Assembly: GCA_027343785.1 (NCBI GenBank)
Contig: DAHWKF010000003.1
Coordinates: 1-28,973, forward strand
DNA: 28,973 nucleotides
Source of the DNA: Leptospirillum sp.
Lineage (GTDB): Bacteria > Nitrospirota > Leptospirillia > Leptospirillales > Leptospirillaceae
Reading direction: 5' to 3'
Of the stretch, positions 23,554 to 28,973 are shown piece after piece; within the stretch, counting starts at the first letter, position 1; each line of letters opens with the position of its first letter. The notes below the pieces were generated by a model, which was not told where the DNA came from, made no database searches, and saw only the letters and a list, made by a program, of their open reading frames with translations. The position numbers and the translations under genes were made by a program.

Positions 23554-24819
23554 CTAAGTCTCAATTTTCATATCATGGGCCAGCAGGATGGCTTCCGCGA
23601 TTTCCTTCATGGATTTCCGGATATTCATGCTTTTCTTCTGAAGAAGGCGGTAAGCTTCGTCCTCGGTGATCCCGTTCGATTTCATCAACAGCGCCTTGGC
23701 CCGGTCGATTTTTTTCCGACTTTCGAGCGCCTCTTCCATCTCTAGGTTTCGCTGGAGCAGGCCCGTGTTTTCCCAGGCGATGGCAGCCTGATTCGCCACG
23801 CTCTGAAGAACCTTGATCTCGTCGTTGGAGAAATGATGGGGTTGGCTCGTGTAGACGTTGATAACCCCGATCGCCCTGTTCTTGATCATCATCGGAACCG
23901 ATAGCAGGGATACCAGGTTTTCCTTGCGGGCCAAATCCTTGAACGAATAGCGGGGATCCTTCTGGACATCCTCCACCTGTATCGGCGTTGCGTCGCGAAA
24001 AACTATCCCTGATATGCTTTCCCCAATCTTGATCGGCGGCTTGCTCCGATATTCCTGGGATAATGTCTGGGTCGCCCGGATCACAAGCCCCTCTTCGGGA
24101 TCATGGATCATGATGGAACAGAGGTTGGAGTTTGTCATTTCAGCGGTGACGGTCACGATCAGATGCAGGATTTCTTCCAGATAACGGTTGGAAGCGATGG
24201 ACTGACTGACCTGGGAGAGAGCCTCGATTTGCCTGGCTTTTTTCCTTGCATCCTCGAACAGCAAAAGGTGGTGGATGACCAGAGACAATTCCTGCGTCAG
24301 CAGGGTCAGGAGTTCAAGGTCATCGTCCGACGGGATGAATGGCTTCCTGAACTGGAAATTGACAACACCCAGGAGGATATCCTTGACGACAAGAGGAAGC
24401 GAGAGAAAGGCCTCATATTGTTCCTCCTCGAACACCTGGAACATCTTGAAACGAGGGTCCACCCAAGCCTTTTCCGAAATGATGACCGGGGACATTTCCC
24501 TGGCAACCCAGCCCGTCACCCCTTCTCCCATCCGCAATACGACCTGTCCAACCGCCTGGGGATAGATGTTGGAGGTCGCCCTCAGAACAAGGTCGTGTCC
24601 CTCCCCGTCCAGGAAATAAATGAATGCGCAGTCAAAGGGAAGGATGTCCCGCGAAATCCTGAGGGCCTGTCCGAGAGTTTCTTCCAGGGAACCGTTGCTG
24701 TGCATCATCCTGAGAAGACCCCGGAGCAGATCCAGTTCTTTGAACAGGGGATCCTTTTCCATCAATGACGGATTATTTTCCATTTTCCGGAGCCCATCCT
24801 TGTCATGATCTTTTTTCAT
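23554..24819 (-). CDS. GAF-GAF-ANTAR protein, probable RNA-binding antiterminator
   Basis: The 421-residue soluble protein has two GAF sensor domains (about 45-190 and 215-350). The second contains SVPMMIKNRAIGVINVY and QSVANQAAIAWEN. The C-terminal ANTAR domain (about 362-415) reads LESRKKIDRAKALLMKSNGITEDEAYRLLQ and KKSMNIRKSMKEIAEAILL, broken here for length. ANTAR domains bind paired hairpins with six-base loops and prevent transcription termination. The GAF domains would sense a small molecule, redox state or a phosphorelay partner. The gene starts 24 bases after aroB and shares its transcript. GAGGG lies 9 bases before the ATG. Targets are unknown; no clear ANTAR hairpin pair was found in this window. 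Confidence 0.88.
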   Translation of the reverse strand: MKKDHDKDGLRKMENNPSLMEKDPLFKELDLLRGLLRMMHSNGSLEETLGQALRISRDILPFDCAFIYFLDGEGHDLVLRATSNIYPQAVGQVVLRMGEGVTGWVAREMSPVIISEKAWVDPRFKMFQVFEEEQYEAFLSLPLVVKDILLGVVNFQFRKPFIPSDDDLELLTLLTQELSLVIHHLLLFEDARKKARQIEALSQVSQSIASNRYLEEILHLIVTVTAEMTNSNLCSIMIHDPEEGLVIRATQTLSQEYRSKPPIKIGESISGIVFRDATPIQVEDVQKDPRYSFKDLARKENLVSLLSVPMMIKNRAIGVINVYTSQPHHFSNDEIKVLQSVANQAAIAWENTGLLQRNLEMEEALESRKKIDRAKALLMKSNGITEDEAYRLLQKKSMNIRKSMKEIAEAILLAHDMKIET

Positions 24820-24843
24820 GCATTCTCGCCCTCAATCTTGGCC

Positions 24844-25938
24844 TCAGGGGATAGCGGAACCCAGTACGGACAGCTCATACTGATTCGTGCGAACCACCTC
24901 TCCCGGACGGACAGGGAGAACAAGAGTCACCATCCCGGAAGAAGATTTTTTGTCGTTCCTCAGATAACGCTCCAGATCCCTGTAAGCGATTTCTTTCGGC
25001 CACTCGTATGGAAGATGTGCTTGCTGAAGAAAATCAACGATGATCTCCTCCGTCCCTTTTTCCGTGATACCCAGAAGTGTACCTATACGGGCTGCCACAA
25101 TCATCCCCAAACCTACAGCCTCTCCGTGCAGGAGACCCTGATACCCCGTCACCCGTTCCAGGGCGTGCCCGAAAGTATGGCCAAAATTCAAATTCATCCT
25201 GATCCCGGACTCTTTTTCATCCTCCGAAACGATTCGCGCCTTGTCTGAAGCACAAGAAAAAATGGCTTTTTCCCAGACCTCCCGGTCAAAGTTTTTGGAT
25301 GCCAGTGTCTCCAGGGCGGAATCGAGAAACTCCAGAAGTTTTTTGTCTCCGATCATCGCGTACTTGATGACCTCCCCCAGACCGGAACGCCTTTCCCTCA
25401 GTGACAGGGTTTCCAGATAGGACGGATCGATCCATACCGCTTTGGGAGGGTAAAAAGAACCGATCAGATTCTTTCCCTCGGAATGATCGACGCCTGTTTT
25501 TCCTCCAATGGATGAGTCTACCTGACCTACGACAGTCGTAGGTACATGGATGACAGGAACGCCTCGAAGCAAAACGGACCCGACAAATCCCCCCATGTCC
25601 CCCGTTACCCCTCCTCCCAGAACGATGAGAGGGTTTTTCCTTTCCCATTTGACTGACAGCAATTTATCCAGACAAGACATGACAGAGTCCATGGTCTTGT
25701 AGGACTCTCCGTCATGAAAATCGAAGTTGACGACGGGATAGCCTTTTTTTTCCAGTCGAGACGAAAGAGCGTTGGCGTGAAGGACACGGACCGTTTCATT
25801 GGAAATCAGTCCAACCTTTTCATTTTTGGGAAATCCGAGAGTCTGGAGCAGGTCAGGAATTTGTTCCCGGATTCCGTTCCCCAGCCGAATCGCATAAGGC
25901 CCAGAAGAGGATGAAACCATTATTTCACGAAAATTCAC
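24844..25938 (-). CDS. aroB: 3-dehydroquinate synthase AroB
   Basis: The 364-residue enzyme converts DAHP to 3-dehydroquinate, the second step of the shikimate pathway, using NAD and a divalent metal. Motifs seen include GGGVTGDMGGFVGS (NAD and substrate), PTTVVGQVDSSIGGKTGVDHSEGKNLIG, GLGEVIKYAMIGD with the metal-binding Glu, and the metal-binding His in LNFGHTFGHALE and LLHGEAVGLGM. The start is GTG with AAAGG 8 bases upstream; an ATG six codons in has no site. It follows aroK by 32 bases. Confidence 0.96.
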   Translation of the reverse strand: MNFREIMVSSSSGPYAIRLGNGIREQIPDLLQTLGFPKNEKVGLISNETVRVLHANALSSRLEKKGYPVVNFDFHDGESYKTMDSVMSCLDKLLSVKWERKNPLIVLGGGVTGDMGGFVGSVLLRGVPVIHVPTTVVGQVDSSIGGKTGVDHSEGKNLIGSFYPPKAVWIDPSYLETLSLRERRSGLGEVIKYAMIGDKKLLEFLDSALETLASKNFDREVWEKAIFSCASDKARIVSEDEKESGIRMNLNFGHTFGHALERVTGYQGLLHGEAVGLGMIVAARIGTLLGITEKGTEEIIVDFLQQAHLPYEWPKEIAYRDLERYLRNDKKSSSGMVTLVLPVRPGEVVRTNQYELSVLGSAIP

Positions 25939-25970
25939 CGAAACGACCTTTCATATCTTCAGGCCCTTCA

Positions 25971-26513
25971 TTATTTCTCGACCAGATAACGCTGGATAAT
26001 CTGAACGACCTGAATAATTCCATGTCCGTCCGCTTCAATAACATGATGGGCGACCTCTTGATAAAAGGGATCCCGTTGAATAAAAACTTCCTTCACTTCC
26101 TCTTCCAGGGGGACCTCCTTGATCAACCGGGGACGAGATCCCCATGAGTTCTGAAGTCTCGGAATCAGGGTTTCCGGCTTGAGCCGGATGTAGAAAACCG
26201 TTCCGGCAGATGAAAGGAGAGAACGGTTCTCCTTCCGAAGGACGATTCCGCCTCCTGTTGAAATCACGCCTTTCGGCAATCCGGAAAGCGTTTTGACAAT
26301 CTCGGACTCCACTTCCCTGAAAGCCGGCTCCCCTTCCCTCGCCCAGAATACAGGGATGGACTCCCCCAGCCGTTCCTCAACCAACCGGTCGGTGTCATAA
26401 AACGGGAGGTCAAGGGTTCTGGCCAGTGCGTGCCCGATTGTGGTCTTTCCGGCGCCCCGGACCCCCACCAGCAGGATGGAACGGTCCGGTCCGGTCTTAG
26501 TGCTGTTTTCCAT
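25971..26513 (-). CDS. aroK: Shikimate kinase AroK
   Basis: The 180-residue enzyme phosphorylates shikimate at O3 using ATP. The P-loop GVRGAGKTT, the shikimate-binding DTDRLVEE and FREVE, and the glycine loop STGGGIV are present. So is the lid-region Arg in SRPRL. The ATG at 26513 lies inside the end of aroC, overlapping by 17 bases, with AAGG close upstream. In-frame codons further upstream would put about 30 residues inside aroC that do not resemble the family. Confidence 0.93.
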   Translation of the reverse strand: MENSTKTGPDRSILLVGVRGAGKTTIGHALARTLDLPFYDTDRLVEERLGESIPVFWAREGEPAFREVESEIVKTLSGLPKGVISTGGGIVLRKENRSLLSSAGTVFYIRLKPETLIPRLQNSWGSRPRLIKEVPLEEEVKEVFIQRDPFYQEVAHHVIEADGHGIIQVVQIIQRYLVEK

Positions 26514-27708
26514 CACCTTCGAGAGTTCTTTCCCAACGGATTTTCTGTTCCGACGTCTCCCTGAAATGCCCGAGGACTTCGTCCACAGAGTCTCCTCCAT
26601 ACTTCTCGCAGGCGGCCTGGGCCAGAACCAGACAGACCATCGCTTCCCCGACCACGGAAGCGGCCGGAACCGCGCAGATGTCCGAGCGTTCCACTGTGGC
26701 CGGTGATGGTTCCCCTGTGCGGATGTCGACAGATGGCAAAGGGGAGTAAAGGGTTGATATCGGCTTCATCGCTGCGCGGATCTGGAGTGGCTGACCGTTT
26801 GTCACACCACCTTCGAGGCCACCGGCATGATTCCTTGTTCGTTCAAGAACCCCCCGTGGATTGCCGGGAACAAAGGGATCATGGACAGCCGAACCCGGCC
26901 GTCGGGAGGCTTCAAAACCAAGACCGACCTCGACCCCCTTGATGGCCTGAATGCTCATCAGGGATCTGGCCAACTCCGCGTCAAGACGTCTGTCCCACTG
27001 GACGTAACTTCCGAGCCCCACCGGAAGAGGAGTCGTCCGGACTTCAAAGACACCGCCCAGCGTGTCTCCGGATTTTTTGGCCGACCGTATAGCTTCAATC
27101 ATCTCTTTTTCCTGGTCAGGAACCGGGCAGAACACTTCGGATGCCAGAACCTTTTCCCGCAATTCGTCCATTGACCAGGAGGACGGGGGAATCGATCCCT
27201 CCCCGATCTCGACCGGGCCGATCCGGACAACAAACGAAGCCACCTCGATTCCAAAAATTCTCAAGTACTGCCGGGCGATCGCACCCAAGGCAACCCGGGT
27301 TGCCGTTTCCCGCGCACTGGCCCTTTCCAGGACATTTCTCAGGTCCCGTTGAAAATACTTGACCGCCCCGGCGTAGTCGGCATGACCCGGTCGGGGGGTG
27401 AAGACCCCGCGTCCGGGAGGGCCTTCACGGGGCCCGGGATCCATATCCTCCAGCCAGTTTTTGAAATCCCGATTTTCTATCAGGATCGTGACAGGAGAGC
27501 CCAAGGTCTTCCCTCTTCGGACCCCTGTCAGGAAGCGGACCTCGTCCGACTCGATTTTCATGCGCCCCCCCCGACCGTAACCCATTTTTCTCCGGGCCAT
27601 GTCCAGGGAGAGCATGTCGACCGTCAGGTCCATTCCCGCGGGCAACCCTTCAATGATCCCTACCAGTGCCGGACCATGGGATTCTCCGGCAGTCATGAAA
27701 CGCATCAT
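26497..27708 (-). CDS. aroC: Chorismate synthase AroC
   Basis: The 403-residue FMN-dependent enzyme converts EPSP to chorismate. Visible signatures are the N-terminal TAGESHGPALVGIIEG, MGYGRGGRMKIESD, the family block LERASARETATRVALGAIA, and GGLEGGVTNGQPLQIRAAMKP. Length is within the usual 350-400. The ATG at 27708 has only a weak GGGA about 11-15 bases upstream; a second ATG follows directly. It opens the aroC-aroK-aroB run. Confidence 0.96.
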   Translation of the reverse strand: MMRFMTAGESHGPALVGIIEGLPAGMDLTVDMLSLDMARRKMGYGRGGRMKIESDEVRFLTGVRRGKTLGSPVTILIENRDFKNWLEDMDPGPREGPPGRGVFTPRPGHADYAGAVKYFQRDLRNVLERASARETATRVALGAIARQYLRIFGIEVASFVVRIGPVEIGEGSIPPSSWSMDELREKVLASEVFCPVPDQEKEMIEAIRSAKKSGDTLGGVFEVRTTPLPVGLGSYVQWDRRLDAELARSLMSIQAIKGVEVGLGFEASRRPGSAVHDPFVPGNPRGVLERTRNHAGGLEGGVTNGQPLQIRAAMKPISTLYSPLPSVDIRTGEPSPATVERSDICAVPAASVVGEAMVCLVLAQAACEKYGGDSVDEVLGHFRETSEQKIRWERTLEGDGKQH

Positions 27709-27745
27709 ATAGTTGTCTGTCCCTTCCCTGATGCCTTCATTCGAC

Positions 27746-28312
27746 TCAGGGCATCATCGGCATCATCGGCATTCCGCCGGCGCCTGTTCCGCCCGCGCCT
27801 TCATGGGCCGCCGTCGACGCTCCCCGGGTTTTCTTTTTCTTCCGTGGCATCAGATGCAGGGTGACTCCCAGGAGCGACTGAAAATCGGCTCCCAGGTAAG
27901 CCGACTCCTTCACGCGGATTCCGGCGTTGGGCACATAGGCCACATCTTCTATTTTTGCGTGATCCAGAAACCGCCGGACCCGTTTCATCACCACCGGCTT
28001 TTGATCAATGGCCTCGCCCACCGTTTCCTGGTCGGTCAGATGCAGTTGCCTGATTTGTTGCAGGAGAAGCTGCTCGGCCTGCTTCCTGGCCTGGAAATAG
28101 GCATCCAGCCTCTTGTTCCCGTCGTACGGATCCCCCGGAATCTTCATGAGCGAATCCGCGTGAATGACTGTTCCAGACCAGGGCAATTCATAAGAATAGA
28201 TCGGCTTTTTCTTGGGAGCCGAGGCACAGCCCGGGATAGCTGTCAGGAGAAGAAAAATCCACCCCGCGAAAATAAACTTCCTGAAGTTTTCACTGTCAAG
28301 AACATGCCGCAT
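27746..28312 (-). CDS. LPP20-like lipoprotein with Gly/Met-rich tail
   Basis: The 188-residue protein has a signal peptide ending AIPGC, giving lipidation at C29. The body (about 70-155, RLDAYFQARKQAEQLLLQQI...YVPNAGIRVKESAYLGADF) resembles the LPP20/FlgP-like lipoprotein group by pattern. A basic stretch RKKKKTR is followed by a Gly/Met/Pro-rich tail ending GGMPMMPMMP, encoded by a short repeated ATC-GGC DNA pattern. GAGGG lies 6 bases before the ATG. It is 22 bases downstream of rapZ and 37 bases upstream of aroC. The role is unknown. Confidence 0.65.
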   Translation of the reverse strand: MRHVLDSENFRKFIFAGWIFLLLTAIPGCASAPKKKPIYSYELPWSGTVIHADSLMKIPGDPYDGNKRLDAYFQARKQAEQLLLQQIRQLHLTDQETVGEAIDQKPVVMKRVRRFLDHAKIEDVAYVPNAGIRVKESAYLGADFQSLLGVTLHLMPRKKKKTRGASTAAHEGAGGTGAGGMPMMPMMP

Positions 28313-28334
28313 GCCGCGCCCTCGCCATGAACCT

Positions 28335-28973
28335 TTATTTCTCTATATCCCTGTGAATGACCCGTATCTCATAACCCCGGCTCTGGAAAAGGTCTTTCAG
28401 GGTTTCGGCGATCGCCACCGAACGATGTCTTCCTCCGGTGCAACCAATTCCCACAGTCAGGAAACTCCTGCCTTCTTCAACATATTGGGGGAGAAGGTAC
28501 GAAAGATACCCCTCCGTATTCCGGACGAAGGCTTCCCCGCCCTGGGAAAAGACCATTTGCCGGACGGAAGGTTCCAGCCCGGTCAAGGGCTTCAGTCCGG
28601 GAACATAATTCGGGTTCGGAAGAAACCGGACATCCAGGACGAGATCGCAATCAATCGGGATCCCGTACTTGAAGCCGAACGACATCAAAAACAGCTTGAA
28701 CTGTTCTTCCTTCTCCCCTTTTCCATAATACTTCTTGAGGATCGACTTGAGTTCCGACACGCGCAGGTCGGTGGTCGCCACAATTCTGTCCGCCCTTTGG
28801 CGGAGCTGGGCCATTTTTTCCCTCTCCTCCCGGATCGCTTCGATAACGGGCGTCCCTTCCCCGCGCAGGAGAGGATGAGGGCGGCGGGTTTCAGAAAAAC
28901 GCCTCACAAGCTCGTTATCATCCGCATCCAGAAAAACAAGCTCGACATTCTGATGGGCAGACTTGAATTCATC
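28335..28973 (-). CDS. rapZ: RapZ/YvcJ-family protein, 5' end beyond the window
   Basis: The frame is open to the right edge, giving 212 residues of the C-terminal two thirds. It contains FLDADDNELVRRFSETRRPHPL, then SFGFKYGIPIDCDLVLDVRFLPNP, and the family signature GIGCTGGRHRSVAIAE. RapZ in enterics is an RNase E adaptor that controls glucosamine-6-phosphate synthase through small RNAs and senses glucosamine-6-phosphate; in other phyla the role is less clear. The Walker A region lies outside the window. Apparent start codons inside (for example at 28907) are not the true start, because homology extends upstream of them. Confidence 0.93.
   Translation of the reverse strand, partial: DEFKSAHQNVELVFLDADDNELVRRFSETRRPHPLLRGEGTPVIEAIREEREKMAQLRQRADRIVATTDLRVSELKSILKKYYGKGEKEEQFKLFLMSFGFKYGIPIDCDLVLDVRFLPNPNYVPGLKPLTGLEPSVRQMVFSQGGEAFVRNTEGYLSYLLPQYVEEGRSFLTVGIGCTGGRHRSVAIAETLKDLFQSRGYEIRVIHRDIEK

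Noticed and set aside
24103..24768. 221-codon plus-strand frame opposite the GAF-ANTAR gene
   Set aside because: It is antisense to a confidently identified gene; its length reflects codon bias of the real strand.
1..28973. CRISPR array or prophage
   Set aside because: No regularly spaced direct repeats, cas genes, integrase or phage structural genes are seen.

Overview
The window looks like chromosomal DNA of a Gram-negative bacterium: it has a Tol system, several lipoprotein signal peptides, RodZ, and a LolA-like periplasmic protein. Coding is dense, roughly half G+C, with many TTG and GTG starts. The gene mix (Anbu proteasome-like cluster beside a PfkB/MtnP pair, a Tol operon without pal, a hemerythrin, and GAF-ANTAR inside an aro operon) suggests a Leptospirillum-like member of Nitrospirota. 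That placement is an inference from gene content, not a search result.

Left edge, 1-3900. This is the accessory part. It opens with the C-terminal end of an IS200/IS605-type TnpB and its right-end hairpin. About 1 kb follows with no convincing gene, then a near-consensus sigma-70 promoter and a long leader ahead of a hemerythrin gene. A long imperfect inverted repeat lies between the hemerythrin gene and a convergent M23 (LytM-type) peptidase gene.

3905-7994. Four minus-strand genes run in the order circularly permuted ATP-grasp, alpha-E, Anbu peptidase, transglutaminase-like. This is the Anbu-associated cluster, predicted to ligate and remove a peptide tag but with no settled function. It is the best candidate for an incompletely described system here.

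8000-20732. A structured, tRNA-Thr-containing spacer is followed by a long, nearly continuous minus-strand block. In transcription order it runs tolQ, tolR, tolA, tolB, cpoB-like, mutL, miaA, mtnP, pfkB-type kinase, TPR lipoprotein, rodZ, PEGA lipoprotein, ending at a terminator. It combines envelope constriction and shape functions with mismatch repair, tRNA modification and methylthioadenosine salvage. No pal gene is present.

20733-22289. tRNA-Asp sits on the minus strand. Divergent from it is a plus-strand unit: a YbgC-like thioesterase, tRNA-Val and queF. The thioesterase stop codon lies inside the tRNA-Val gene, and its promoter predicts a leaderless mRNA.

22358-28973. A minus-strand group runs rapZ (cut by the window edge), an LPP20-like lipoprotein, aroC, aroK, aroB, a GAF-GAF-ANTAR antiterminator-type protein, a small membrane protein and a LolA-like protein. 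aroC-aroK-aroB are shikimate-pathway genes with close or overlapping junctions.
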